Made by a program: the position numbers and the translations under genes. The notes beneath the pieces were generated by a model that saw only the letters and a list, made by a program, of their open reading frames with translations, was not told the origin of the DNA and searched no databases. From positions 1-57,995 of the forward strand of contig CACJXK010000009.1 in the NCBI GenBank assembly GCA_902597335.1: a stretch of DNA of 57,995 bases. The letters run 5' to 3'. Source of the DNA: an uncultured Pelagibacteraceae bacterium (lineage in GTDB: Bacteria; Pseudomonadota; Alphaproteobacteria; Pelagibacterales; Pelagibacteraceae). The first letter of the stretch is position 1, and each line of letters opens with the position of its first letter. This document shows, in pieces, positions 9,419-19,106 of the stretch.

Positions 9419-11197
9419 ATGTTTGCATTGTTAAAAAGAAATTTGTTCATCATTCTTATATTTGTTTTAACTATTTCTCTAGCTTTTTTAACATTTTTAA
9501 CTTTTATAGATAAAAGCTTCATAAAGTTAAATGAAGATAACTTGGAGATTCTTCTCATTTCTAATATCTTATTTGTGTTATTATTTTTTGTATTAATATT
9601 TATAGATATTAAAAATTCAATTAAGAACAATATTAATGTAAGAGGATCGATTGCAAATAGGAAATATATTATTTCATTTGCTCTTTTTACGCTTATACCT
9701 TCTTTATTAATAGCCGTATTCTCGTTATTTATCTTTTCATTTGCATTAGATAAATACTTTGACAAGAAAATTACAAACGCAGTTAATAATTCCTATGAAA
9801 TTGCTAAGAACTATGTTGATGAAAAAAGAAATAAAATAGAGTCAGAGATAGTTTTAATATCTTTTGATTTAAATAAATACTCGGATTTATTCAAATCAAA
9901 TCCTGATAGATTTCAATTAATACTAAATACACAAAGATATATAAGAGATATTGATCAACTTCATTTAATAAATGAAAAAGGAGAACTAATTCAATCAGCT
10001 GCATCTTCAACTTATAAAAGAATTGAAGATAGAGCGATGGAGATGGTTAAAAATGATGATAGACCATTAAAAATTATAAATACTTTTGAAAATAAATCGG
10101 CTGCTGTTATAAGACTATCAAATTTTGATAACACATTTTTGTATGTATTAAAATATTTTGATAAAAATATTTCTAACTATTTAATTGAGTCTGAAGAAGC
10201 AGTAAACTTTTATTATACAGTAGAAAATCAAAATCTAGGTATACGAATATCTTTTGCGATAATTTATATAACACTTGTTACACTATTATTATTTTTGTCA
10301 ATTACTATTGCTATTAGATTTTCATCTCGTTTTTTCATTTCAATTAATAATTTAATAACAGCTTCAGAAAGTATCGGTAAAGGAAATCTTGATACAAAAG
10401 TTCCAGATTTGAAAGCTGACATTGAAATGGAAAGACTAAATAAAAATTTTAATTCAATGATTGAAAGATTAAAAAACCAACAAGAAAAACTTCTTACTAA
10501 TGAAAGACATGAAGCATGGGAAAATGTCGCCAGAAAACTAGCTCATGAAATCAAAAATCCTTTAACTCCAATTCAGTTAACTATCGATAATCTTAAAACA
10601 AAATATCTACCAAATATTGAAAATAAAAAACAAGAAAAATATTTAAATAACCTCAAAACTATCGTTAAACAAATAAACCAAATAGAAAATTTGGTTAATG
10701 AATTTTCAGATTTTGCTAGAATGCCAAAACCATTATTTCAACAAAATAATTTAAATTCAGTAATTAAAGAAAATATTAATTTAGTAAATAAATTTGATAG
10801 TTCAATAAGTATCAGATTAGTAAATCATCTATCTAGAGATGTAGTATTAAAATTTGATAATGAGCAGTTTAATAGATTATTTTTCAATTTAATTAAAAAT
10901 TCTGTAGAAAGTATTCAAGAAAAAGTGCAAAAAGATAGCAAAACAAGCAAAAATATTGATATAGAAATTAGACAAAGAAGAGATTATATAAATATCAATA
11001 TTGTTGATACTGGAACAGGATTTAAAGATAAAAAAACCAAAGATATAATTAAACCTTATTTTACAACTAAAGAAAAAGGAACAGGATTAGGATTATCGAT
11101 TGTAGATAAAATTATAAGTGATCATGAAGGATCAATAAAATTTTTAAACCATAAAAAAGGTGCAAAAATTCAAATTATAATTCCATATAAAATATAA
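9419..11197 (+). CDS. ntrY: NtrY-type membrane sensor histidine kinase
   Basis: At 592 residues it is shorter than the usual roughly 750. Three membrane segments lie in the first 110 residues, a periplasmic-type region follows (about 115-270), and a fourth segment lies near 275-295. A HAMP-like linker (SIGKGNLDTKVPDLKADIEM) leads to the dimerisation helix with LAHEIKNPLTPIQL (phospho-His) near 377 and an ATPase domain with NLIKNSVESI, VDTGTGF and GTGLGLSIV. No clear PAS domain is seen between HAMP and the H-box, unlike many NtrY proteins. Its partner ntrX overlaps the stop by one base. Known roles of NtrYX include nitrogen and redox-linked regulation; the signal here is unknown. Confidence 0.9.
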   Translation: MFALLKRNLFIILIFVLTISLAFLTFLTFIDKSFIKLNEDNLEILLISNILFVLLFFVLIFIDIKNSIKNNINVRGSIANRKYIISFALFTLIPSLLIAVFSLFIFSFALDKYFDKKITNAVNNSYEIAKNYVDEKRNKIESEIVLISFDLNKYSDLFKSNPDRFQLILNTQRYIRDIDQLHLINEKGELIQSAASSTYKRIEDRAMEMVKNDDRPLKIINTFENKSAAVIRLSNFDNTFLYVLKYFDKNISNYLIESEEAVNFYYTVENQNLGIRISFAIIYITLVTLLLFLSITIAIRFSSRFFISINNLITASESIGKGNLDTKVPDLKADIEMERLNKNFNSMIERLKNQQEKLLTNERHEAWENVARKLAHEIKNPLTPIQLTIDNLKTKYLPNIENKKQEKYLNNLKTIVKQINQIENLVNEFSDFARMPKPLFQQNNLNSVIKENINLVNKFDSSISIRLVNHLSRDVVLKFDNEQFNRLFFNLIKNSVESIQEKVQKDSKTSKNIDIEIRQRRDYININIVDTGTGFKDKKTKDIIKPYFTTKEKGTGLGLSIVDKIISDHEGSIKFLNHKKGAKIQIIIPYKI

Positions 11198-12552
11198 TGT
11201 CAGCTGAGATTTTAATTGTAGATGATAATGCAGATATAAGATTAATTTTAGACGAGTTAATAATTGATGCAGGTTATAAGACTAGACTTGCCGCCAACTT
11301 TAATCAGGCGCTGACAGAAATAGATAAGAAACTTCCTGATGTTGCAATTATTGATGTGAAATTAGACAAAGGTGATAATGACGGAATTGTATTATTGGAT
11401 CACATAAAAAGTAAAAATCCAGATTTGCCTGTGATAATGATTTCAGGTCATGCTAATATAGAAATGGCAGTCAATTCTCTTAAATCGGGTGCATTCGAAT
11501 TTATCCAAAAACCATTCGATAAAGAAAGACTTTTAAACTTTGTTAATAGAGCGGTAGAAAATTACAAATTAAAAAATGAAAATAGAACTCTAAGTTCAAG
11601 ACTTTTTCATACATTTGAGTTAGTCGGCAAAAGTTCTAATATTCTATCCATAAAAGATCAGATAAATAAATTATCAAAATCTGAGAGTAGAATATTTATC
11701 AGTGGACCAACTGGATCTGGTAAAGAATTAATTTCAAGGAAAATTCATAGAAATTCAAAAAGGAAAGATGGTCCTTTTATTGTAATTAATGGTGCACTTT
11801 TAGATGCAAAAAAATATGAATTAGAATTATTTGGTGAAGAAAAAAAAGATGGTTCAATTTTTTATGGTGCATTAGAAAAAGCATCAGGAGGTATTTTGCT
11901 AATTGATGAAGTTACAGAAATTCCACTCGAGATACAGTCTAAGATCTTAAGAGTAGTAATTGATCAAAAATTCAAAAGAATAAATAGCACACATGATATA
12001 AAAGTTGATGTAAGAATTATATGTACAAACAGCAAAGATGTAATACAAGAAATTAAATTTGGAAACTTTAGAGAGGATTTATTTCATAGACTAAATGTTT
12101 TTAATATTAAAATTGATCCATTAAACAAGCGGATAGAGGATATACCAATTTTAATAGATTATTTTATTGAGAATATTTGTGAAGCAAATAATTTTAAAAA
12201 ATTTAAAATTGTCGATAATAACTATTTACTAAATTATAACTGGCCAGGAAATGTAAGAGAGTTAAGAAATTTAATTGAAAGAATTGCAATATTATCCCCA
12301 GGCGATGATGATGATAGATTAATGAATATTATTAAAGAGTCATTATCAAAATCTATAGAAGACGAGTTTTCAGTTACAGAAACTCTCACAGTTCCATTAA
12401 AAGAGGCAAGGGAAAGTTTTGAAAAACAATATTTAATTTCACAATTAAAAAAATTTAGTGGAAATATTTCTAAAACAGCAAAATTTATTGGAATGGAACG
12501 ATCTGCATTACATCGAAAATTAAAAATACTAGGAGTCAAGGATCTAAATTAA
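11197..12552 (+). CDS. ntrX: NtrX-type response regulator with AAA+ domain
   Basis: A 451-residue protein. The receiver domain (about residues 1-120) has VDDNAD, the phospho-acceptor Asp in AIIDVKLD and FIQKPFD. The AAA+ domain (about 140-370) has Walker A GPTGSGKELI and Walker B GGILLIDEV. The C-terminal Fis-type helix-turn-helix is SGNISKTAKFIGMERSALH. The region where sigma-54 activators carry GAFTGA reads instead KKDGSIFYGA, so direct sigma-54 activation is unlikely. This departure is known for alphaproteobacterial NtrX. It is coupled to ntrY and trkA by one-base overlaps. Confidence 0.92.
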   Translation: MSAEILIVDDNADIRLILDELIIDAGYKTRLAANFNQALTEIDKKLPDVAIIDVKLDKGDNDGIVLLDHIKSKNPDLPVIMISGHANIEMAVNSLKSGAFEFIQKPFDKERLLNFVNRAVENYKLKNENRTLSSRLFHTFELVGKSSNILSIKDQINKLSKSESRIFISGPTGSGKELISRKIHRNSKRKDGPFIVINGALLDAKKYELELFGEEKKDGSIFYGALEKASGGILLIDEVTEIPLEIQSKILRVVIDQKFKRINSTHDIKVDVRIICTNSKDVIQEIKFGNFREDLFHRLNVFNIKIDPLNKRIEDIPILIDYFIENICEANNFKKFKIVDNNYLLNYNWPGNVRELRNLIERIAILSPGDDDDRLMNIIKESLSKSIEDEFSVTETLTVPLKEARESFEKQYLISQLKKFSGNISKTAKFIGMERSALHRKLKILGVKDLN

Positions 12553-13925
12553 TGAATATTATAATTTGCGGAGCAGGTAGAGTTGGATCAACTATTGCTA
12601 AAATGTTAATTGAGCAAAATCATTCTATCACAATGATTGATCAATCAAGTGATGACATTCAAAAAATAAATGAAACTCTTGATGTAAAAGCAATCGTTGG
12701 TAAAGCAACCTCACCAGCAATTTTAGAAAAGGCCAACACAAAAGATGCTGATATGATAATAGCAGTAACTAGAAATGATGAAATAAATATGTTGATATGT
12801 CAGATTGCTTTTTCTTTATTCCAAGTACCAAAAAAAATAGCCAGAATAAGATTTCAAGAGTATCTGGACCCTAAATATTCTGGACTTTTCAACAGAGAAA
12901 ATTTACCAATTGATTACATAATTTCTCCAGAAATTGAGATAGCTAAATCTATACAAAGAAAATTGGAAGCACCAGGTGCTTTAGATAATGTGCCATTTGC
13001 AGAAAATAAAATAAGATTATTAGAAATTTTAATCAATGATAAATGTTCAATACATGGAATTAATTTAAATGAACTTACAAAAAAATTTCCAAAACTAAAT
13101 GCATATATACTTGGAGTTATAAGAGATAATAAATTTATAATTATGAAAAAAAAAGATCAATTACAACTTAATGATAAAGCTTATGTCATGGTTAACAGCA
13201 GTCAAATGCAAGAGACGCTAACTGTTTTTGGTCATAATGAAAAAATTTCAAATAAAATGTTAATAATTGGTGGTGGAAATATTGGTTTTAATTTGGCAAA
13301 AAATATCGAGCAAGCATTTGAGTCTGCTCGAGTAAAAATAATAGAGAAAGATAAAACGAGGGCTGAATATATTGCTAATGAACTTAACGATACAATTGTA
13401 ATAAATGGTAACGGTTTAGATGAAGATGTTTTAAATGAAGCCAATATTGATGAAGTTGAAACAGTTTTAGCATTAACAAACGATGATGAAGATAATTTAA
13501 TGGTAAGTGTTATTGTTGAAAAATTTTCAAAAGATAAAAGGACTATGGCCCTTATAAACAAACCAAATTATTCTTTGTTACAATCATCTCTTAAGATTGA
13601 TGATTTAATTGATCCAAGAATGAGCACTGTTTCAAGTATTTTAAAACATGTACACAAAGGAACTATTGAAAACGCTTATACAATTTTGAATGGGGAGTAT
13701 GAAGTTATTGAGGCAGATATTATAGAAACCTCAGAACTAATTAATAAACAGCTAAAAGACTCTAATTTACCAGATGAAATAAGAATCGGCGCAATACTTA
13801 GAGATAAAGAAGTTATAATTCCAAGTTCAAGCTATGTTTTTCAAAAAGATGATACAATAGTTCTTTTATCTAAAAGAGACCAATTACCTACAGTAGAGAA
13901 TATGTTTAGAATTAGTTCAATCTAA
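12552..13925 (+). CDS. trkA: Trk potassium uptake NAD-binding subunit TrkA
   Basis: A 457-residue cytosolic gating subunit with the duplicated RCK architecture. The first Rossmann fold is IICGAGRVGSTIA at residue 3 and the second is LIIGGGNIGFNLA near 236, each followed by a TrkA-C domain (about 140-225 and 370-450). TrkA binds NAD(H) and controls the TrkH channel. The order ntrY-ntrX-trkA-trkH is well known in alphaproteobacteria. The start overlaps the ntrX stop by one base and trkH follows after 7 bases. Confidence 0.95.
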   Translation: MNIIICGAGRVGSTIAKMLIEQNHSITMIDQSSDDIQKINETLDVKAIVGKATSPAILEKANTKDADMIIAVTRNDEINMLICQIAFSLFQVPKKIARIRFQEYLDPKYSGLFNRENLPIDYIISPEIEIAKSIQRKLEAPGALDNVPFAENKIRLLEILINDKCSIHGINLNELTKKFPKLNAYILGVIRDNKFIIMKKKDQLQLNDKAYVMVNSSQMQETLTVFGHNEKISNKMLIIGGGNIGFNLAKNIEQAFESARVKIIEKDKTRAEYIANELNDTIVINGNGLDEDVLNEANIDEVETVLALTNDDEDNLMVSVIVEKFSKDKRTMALINKPNYSLLQSSLKIDDLIDPRMSTVSSILKHVHKGTIENAYTILNGEYEVIEADIIETSELINKQLKDSNLPDEIRIGAILRDKEVIIPSSSYVFQKDDTIVLLSKRDQLPTVENMFRISSI

Positions 13926-13932
13926 TTTTAAG

Positions 13933-15342
13933 ATGACAAAATTTAGCTCGATTTTTATTAGTTCTTTTTTATTTTTAATAAGTATTTTTTCATTTCTAAA
14001 TATAATCTATTCCAACTATTTTGACATTTTTTTCAATATTGAAAATTATGTTTATACACTGATAATAAGTATGTTTTTAGGATGCTTGTTATTGTTTTTT
14101 AGCAAAAGGAATTTAAAAAAAATAACATTGTATGAAAAAATATTAACTGTTTTATCAGGATATATTTTATTTCCGTTAATAATATCAATACCGTATTATT
14201 TTGGAATTAAAAATATAACTCTATTAAATTCTTATTTTGAGGCGGTCTCTGGATTTACTTCAACTGGTTTCACCATTTTTGATAATATCAAACAACTGGA
14301 TGAGAGCTTAATCTTATGGAGGTCAACTTCACAATGGATCGGTGGAATATATTTTCTTTTTTCTATTTTGTTATTAATTGATATTTTTGATAAAAATTTA
14401 AAACAATCTTTTACAGAATATTTGTCATTTAATTACAATGAAATTTTTAATCAATCATTTAAAATTGTAGTAATTTATTCTTTATTAACATTTTTAATAT
14501 TTGTCATATTTAAAACAATAAATTTGAGAACTTATGATGCATTTAACCTATCATTATCAATAATCTCTTCAGGTGGATTTTTGCCTGTTAATAGAATTGA
14601 TTATTTGTTTGTTAGCGATTTTAGTAAAATAATTTTATCAATTACTATGCTCCTTTCTTTTTTTAGTCTTTTTTTGATATTTAATCTTATTTTTTATAGT
14701 AAAAAAAAAATAAACTTTTTAAGTGAGGATTTTAATCTTCTGATTTATTTGTTAATTGTAACTTCTTTCTCATTTGTTTTTTTAAATTCAAACAATAATT
14801 TTCCATCAATATTTGTTGCTATATCAAGTAGTGTATCAAATATTGGCATTTCATTTTTTGATACTCCATTAAATTTAAAATTTTTATTTCTCATATTAGT
14901 TATTATTGGAGGTTCCTTTTTTTCTACAAGTTCGGGAATAAGAGTTATAAAGGTTTTAACATTAATCAAATTCTCGCTTAATAATCTTCTTTCACATACT
15001 AAACCAAATCAAATATATTCTAATAAAGTAACGTTAATAAATGAAAACACTGAAAAGTTAGATATTGATAAATATTTTTTCTCGATAGTTATTTTTATTA
15101 TTTCGTTATTTACTCTTACCTTGTTGTTAACATTATCTGAAATTCAATTTGAAAATTCACTTAAACTTTCGATATTAACTGTAATGAACACTGTAAATTC
15201 TAGTATGTTTGAACTTTCAAACTTTGAATTTTATAGCCTTTCTTTTTTGACTAAGATTTATTTAATAATTTTTATGATAATCGGCAGAGTTGAACTACTA
15301 ACAATATTAATTTTATTCAAAAAATTTCTTTTCAAAAATTAA
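13933..15342 (+). CDS. trkH: Trk potassium uptake channel subunit TrkH
   Basis: A 469-residue polytopic membrane protein with the four-fold pore-loop layout of TrkH/KtrB channels. Selectivity-filter-like loops are VSGFTSTGFTIF near 108, SIISSGGFLPVNR near 208 and SSVSNIGISFF near 295; the fourth is poorly conserved near 415 (NTVNSSMFELS). GGSFFSTSSGIRVIK near 327 is a conserved family segment. It works with TrkA directly upstream. It is followed by a short spacer and tRNA-Arg. Confidence 0.9.
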   Translation: MTKFSSIFISSFLFLISIFSFLNIIYSNYFDIFFNIENYVYTLIISMFLGCLLLFFSKRNLKKITLYEKILTVLSGYILFPLIISIPYYFGIKNITLLNSYFEAVSGFTSTGFTIFDNIKQLDESLILWRSTSQWIGGIYFLFSILLLIDIFDKNLKQSFTEYLSFNYNEIFNQSFKIVVIYSLLTFLIFVIFKTINLRTYDAFNLSLSIISSGGFLPVNRIDYLFVSDFSKIILSITMLLSFFSLFLIFNLIFYSKKKINFLSEDFNLLIYLLIVTSFSFVFLNSNNNFPSIFVAISSSVSNIGISFFDTPLNLKFLFLILVIIGGSFFSTSSGIRVIKVLTLIKFSLNNLLSHTKPNQIYSNKVTLINENTEKLDIDKYFFSIVIFIISLFTLTLLLTLSEIQFENSLKLSILTVMNTVNSSMFELSNFEFYSLSFLTKIYLIIFMIIGRVELLTILILFKKFLFKN

Positions 15343-15367
15343 ATTAGTATTATAAAGTTATCTTTTT

Positions 15368-15444
15368 GCGCCCTTAGCTCAGCTGGATAGAGCAACGGTT
15401 TTCTAAACCGTGGGTCGGAGGTTCGAATCCTTCAGGGCGCGCCA
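15368..15444 (+). tRNA. tRNA-Arg (anticodon TCT)
   Basis: A 77-base cloverleaf. The acceptor stem GCGCCCT pairs with AGGGCGC at the 3' end. The D arm is GCTCAGCTGGATAGAGC. The anticodon stem ACGGT/ACCGT encloses the loop TTTCTAA, giving anticodon TCT, which reads AGA. The T arm is GGAGGTTCGAATCCTTC. The discriminator G and the CCA end (15442-15444) are encoded. AGA is the main Arg codon in this AT-rich genome, so this is probably the major Arg isoacceptor. Confidence 0.97.
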
Positions 15445-15576
15445 GCACAAATTGGTCAACATTGATGAGGTATTTTTACAGTTGATGGTTGTATTAGTTT
15501 CTGCTTTACTCAAGCATTCAAAAATTACTTTTTGAATAATTTGTTAACAAATAAATAAATAAAAGAGGAAGAAATA
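15445..15576 (+). promoter_or_regulatory. Leader region of aapJ with a perfect hairpin at 15516-15537
   Basis: These 132 bases between tRNA-Arg and aapJ form one of the longer non-coding stretches in the window. A perfect 9-bp stem with a 4-base loop (arms ATTCAAAAA and TTTTTGAAT, loop TTAC) sits about 40 bases before the ATG. It is followed by an AAATAAATAAATAA run and a strong ribosome binding site (AGAGGAAG) at 15563-15570. I cannot tell whether the hairpin is a cis-regulatory RNA element, an mRNA-stabilising 5' structure or a weak terminator of the tRNA transcript. Confidence 0.35.
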
Positions 15577-16617
15577 ATGTTTAAATTAGTAAAACAATTG
15601 ACTTCTTTAGTTGCTATGTTTGCTGTGCTTTTTGCATTTTCAACAGAGACAATGGCTGCTAAGAAATCAAAAACTCTTGAGAACACTAAAAAAAGAGGAT
15701 TTGTAAGATGTGGTGTTTCTCAAGGTCTACCTGGATTTTCAAATGCAGATGAATCTGGAAATTGGACAGGAATAGATGTTGACGTATGTAGAGCTGTTGC
15801 TGCTGCTACATTAGGAGATGCAACTAAAGTTAAATTTACACCTTTAAGTGCAAAAGAGAGATTTACTGCACTGACATCTGGTGAAATTGACATCTTATCA
15901 AGAAATACTACTTGGACTTTATCTAGAGATGCTGACATTGGTTTAACTTTTGTTGGAGTAAATTTCTATGATGGACAAGGTTTCATGGTAAGAAAAGGTT
16001 CAGGAATTAAATCTACAAGTGAGTTTAAAAACGGAACATCTGTTTGTACAAACCTAGGAACAACAACTGAGCTTAATATGAGAGACTTCTTTGATTCTAG
16101 AGGAATTTCTTATGAGCCAGTAGTTTTTGAAAAAGCAGACGAAGTCGTAGCTGCTTATGATGCTGGTAGATGTGATACTTACACAACAGATAAATCTGGT
16201 CTAGCTGCTCAAAGAACAAAATTATCAGCTCCAGATGATCACGTAGTATTACCTGAAACTATTTCAAAAGAACCACTAGGTCCAGTTGTACGTCAAGGTG
16301 ATTCTGTTTGGGAAGATATAGTTAGATGGTCACTAAATACTATGATCGAAGCAGAAGAGTACGGTGTTAACTCATCAAATGCTGACATGATGAAAACTTC
16401 AAACAATCCAGCTATCAAAAGATTAGTTGGTGCTGAGGGTGAATTAGGTGCAGCTTTTGGTTTAGATAACGACTGGAACTTAAGAATTATCAAACAAGTT
16501 GGTAACTACGGTGAAAGCTACAAGAGAAATATAGCCGACACTGGAATTCTACCTGATAGAGGTCCAAACGAATTATGGACTAAAGGCGGAATTTTATACG
16601 TACCACCAGCAAGATAA
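15577..16617 (+). CDS. aapJ: General L-amino acid ABC transporter, periplasmic binding protein
   Basis: A 346-residue family 3 solute-binding protein. A signal peptide ends near residue 28 (TMAAKK). The mature part begins with LENTKKRGFVRCGVSQGLPGF, shared by AapJ/BztA proteins, followed by GIDVDVCRAVAAA and the ligand loop LTSGEIDILSRNTTWTLSRD. The C-terminus PNELWTKGGILYVPPAR is typical. It delivers amino acids to AapQM. Codon choice is richer in optimal codons than in nearby genes and the ribosome site is strong, consistent with high expression. A hairpin terminator separates it from the permease genes. Confidence 0.95.
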   Translation: MFKLVKQLTSLVAMFAVLFAFSTETMAAKKSKTLENTKKRGFVRCGVSQGLPGFSNADESGNWTGIDVDVCRAVAAATLGDATKVKFTPLSAKERFTALTSGEIDILSRNTTWTLSRDADIGLTFVGVNFYDGQGFMVRKGSGIKSTSEFKNGTSVCTNLGTTTELNMRDFFDSRGISYEPVVFEKADEVVAAYDAGRCDTYTTDKSGLAAQRTKLSAPDDHVVLPETISKEPLGPVVRQGDSVWEDIVRWSLNTMIEAEEYGVNSSNADMMKTSNNPAIKRLVGAEGELGAAFGLDNDWNLRIIKQVGNYGESYKRNIADTGILPDRGPNELWTKGGILYVPPAR

Positions 16618-16635
16618 TTTAATTCTAAATTATTT

Positions 16636-16668
16636 AAAAAGGGCTAGAAATATCTAGCCCTTTTTTTT
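16636..16668 (+). terminator. Intrinsic terminator/attenuator between aapJ and aapQ
   Basis: The arms GGGCTAGA and TCTAGCCC form a perfect 8-bp stem with loop AATA. The stem is extended by an A5/T5 match and followed by a run of eight T (16661-16668). It lies 18 bases after the aapJ stop and 12 bases before aapQ, so it probably ends most transcripts after the binding protein and lets a fraction read through into the permease genes. Confidence 0.88.
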
Positions 16669-16680
16669 ATATATACTCTG

Positions 16681-17832
16681 ATGAACAACATTATAAAAAA
16701 ATTTTTACCTCAGATTTTAGCCATACTTTTTGTTGTTCTTATTTTTGGATTTTTAACAATCAATGCCCAGACCAACATGGATAATAGAGGTATTGATTTT
16801 GGTTTTGGATTTTTATCACAAGAATCGTCATTTGATGTTCAATTTTCTTTAATTGAATATAGTGGTTCAGACTCATATGCCAGAGCCTTTCTAGTTGGAC
16901 TTTTAAACACTTTACTAGTGTCATTTATAAGCATAATTTTTTGTACAATACTTGGAGTAATAATTGGCGTAGCAAGATTATCATCAAATTATCTCATAAA
17001 AAATTCTGCAGCATGGTATGTAGAATTTTTTAGAAATATACCATTATTATTGCAAATTTTCTTTTGGTATTATGCTGCTTTGAGAGCATTGCCTTTGCCA
17101 GAAAAAGCTAATGCATGGTTTGGTGTAACCTATATGACTGTAAAAGGTTATTACATACCTGCAATGGTATGGGAAAATTTAAATGTATTTTTGTATTGTG
17201 GTTTAGCAGCAATAATTTCAATTATAGTGTTAAGAAATTACGCAAATAATTTAAGGGATACACAAGGTAAACAAATTCCAGTACTCTTGTATTCAATAGC
17301 TATATTAATAGTTTTACCACTTTTATCTTTTTTATTTGGTGGAGTAAGTTTAGAATTTGAACTGCCTCAGCTGAAAAAACTGTCAAAAATCTCTTATATT
17401 TATGAAGGCGGTATTAGTTTACCTCCTGAATTAATAGCCCTAGTATTGGCTTTATCTTTATATACTTCTACATTTGTAGCAGAGTGTGTAAGAGCTGGTA
17501 TTGAAGGTGTGAGCAAAGGTCAGAAAGAAGCTGCAGCATCTGTAGGATTGACGCCTAATCAAGTACTAAAATTAGTTATCATGCCTCAAGCTTTAAGAAT
17601 TATTATACCACCTACAACCAATCAGTACTTAAATTTAACAAAAAATTCATCTCTTGCAGCAGCTATTGCATATCCTGATTTAGTTCTTGTATTTGCAGGT
17701 ACTGCATTGATGCAAACAGGTAAAGCCATAGAAATTGTCTCAATAACAATGCTAACCTACTTAACTATTAGCCTTACTATTGCAGCAATAATGAACTGGT
17801 ATAACAAAAAAATTGAAATTAAAGAAAAGTAA
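16681..17832 (+). CDS. aapQ: General L-amino acid ABC transporter permease (first subunit)
   Basis: A 383-residue inner-membrane protein of the His/Glu/Gln permease family with about eight membrane segments. ARAFLVGLLNTLLVS near residue 65 starts the binding-protein-dependent transport domain, and WYVEFFRNIPLLLQIFFWYY is the family signature. The EAA-type loop is KGQKEAAASVGLTPNQVLKLV near 280. It pairs with AapM as a heterodimer. The start lies just after the terminator; the stop overlaps aapM by one base. Confidence 0.94.
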   Translation: MNNIIKKFLPQILAILFVVLIFGFLTINAQTNMDNRGIDFGFGFLSQESSFDVQFSLIEYSGSDSYARAFLVGLLNTLLVSFISIIFCTILGVIIGVARLSSNYLIKNSAAWYVEFFRNIPLLLQIFFWYYAALRALPLPEKANAWFGVTYMTVKGYYIPAMVWENLNVFLYCGLAAIISIIVLRNYANNLRDTQGKQIPVLLYSIAILIVLPLLSFLFGGVSLEFELPQLKKLSKISYIYEGGISLPPELIALVLALSLYTSTFVAECVRAGIEGVSKGQKEAAASVGLTPNQVLKLVIMPQALRIIIPPTTNQYLNLTKNSSLAAAIAYPDLVLVFAGTALMQTGKAIEIVSITMLTYLTISLTIAAIMNWYNKKIEIKEK

Positions 17833-19103
17833 TGCAAACAATAAATTTTTTAAAACCTAGCAGAGATAATATTAAAAATTATTCTATAATTGGTTCTTTT
17901 TTAGTTTTAATAAGTTTAATTGATGTAATTTCAAATGCTTTTCTTAAAACAAATTTAACATCTTTTTTACCTGGTTCTTTAAGTTCGTTGTTTCCTTTAA
18001 TCTTAGGATTGATTGGATTGAATATGATGAGAATTGATTATTCTGGAAATAAAACTTTAGATAAATTAAACAAAAATATAAATACAAATAACTTTAATGC
18101 TGTATTAACTTTATTAATACTTTTTTCAATCATTAAAGCTCTTCCCCCATCCTTAAGTTGGATGATTTTAGACGCAAATATATCAGGTGACTCTAAAGAT
18201 GCTTGTACAGGAACAGGAGCTTGCTGGACGTATATTAAAGTCTGGTTTAGAAGATTTATGTATGGAATGTATCCAAATGAATTTCATTGGAGAATTAATA
18301 CTGCGTTCATTTTAGTTATCGCACTTGGATTTGTTGGTTATTTTATGAAAGAAAATCTAAAAAAATATTTAGCTTTATATTATGTAATTATTTATCCGAT
18401 AATTGCTTATCTAGTTATTTATTATTTAATCTCAGGTGGATCGTTCGGTCTCCAATGGGTAGAAACAGGTGCATGGGGAGGATTGTCTCTTACTTTTATA
18501 GTTTCTTTTTTCTGTCTAATTTTCTGTTTTCCTTTAGGAATGATATTTGCACTAGGAAGAAGATCTAATCTTCCAGCTATAAAATATATATCTATTTGCT
18601 ACATTGAGTTTTGGAGAGGAGTTCCATTAATTACAGTTTTATTTATGTCATCTGTAATGTTTCCCATGTTCTTACCTGAAGATTTTTTTATGGATAAATT
18701 GGTAAGAGTAATTATTGCAATTACACTATTTGAAGCTGCTTACTGTGCAGAGGTTATTAGAGGAGGTTTACAATCATTACCTAGAGGTCAATACGATGCA
18801 GCAAAATCATTAGGGATGGGTTACTGGAAAATGCATATTTTTGTAATTTTACCACAAGCTCTAAAATTAGTTATACCTGGAATAGCAAATACGTTTTTAG
18901 CATTAGTTAAAGATACGCCTTTAATATTTGTAGTCGGATTAGCTGAATTAGCAGGGATGCTTGCTTTAGCAAAAACAAATCCAAAATGGTTAGGTTTTGC
19001 CATGGAAGGATATATTTTTGCATCAATAATATTCTGGATTATATGCTATGCAATGAGTAAATATAGTTATAACTTAGAAGCTAAATATAAAACTGAAAGA
19101 TAA
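17832..19103 (+). CDS. aapM: General L-amino acid ABC transporter permease (second subunit)
   Basis: A 423-residue inner-membrane protein, the long AapM/BztC type. Several N-terminal membrane segments (to about residue 200) precede the transport domain starting near WGGLSLTFIVSFFCLIF. YIEFWRGVPLITVLFMSS is the permease signature and RGQYDAAKSLGMGYWKM is the EAA loop that contacts AapP. It overlaps aapQ by one base and is followed after 3 bases by the ATPase gene. Confidence 0.94.
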   Translation: MQTINFLKPSRDNIKNYSIIGSFLVLISLIDVISNAFLKTNLTSFLPGSLSSLFPLILGLIGLNMMRIDYSGNKTLDKLNKNINTNNFNAVLTLLILFSIIKALPPSLSWMILDANISGDSKDACTGTGACWTYIKVWFRRFMYGMYPNEFHWRINTAFILVIALGFVGYFMKENLKKYLALYYVIIYPIIAYLVIYYLISGGSFGLQWVETGAWGGLSLTFIVSFFCLIFCFPLGMIFALGRRSNLPAIKYISICYIEFWRGVPLITVLFMSSVMFPMFLPEDFFMDKLVRVIIAITLFEAAYCAEVIRGGLQSLPRGQYDAAKSLGMGYWKMHIFVILPQALKLVIPGIANTFLALVKDTPLIFVVGLAELAGMLALAKTNPKWLGFAMEGYIFASIIFWIICYAMSKYSYNLEAKYKTER

Positions 19104-19106
19104 TAT

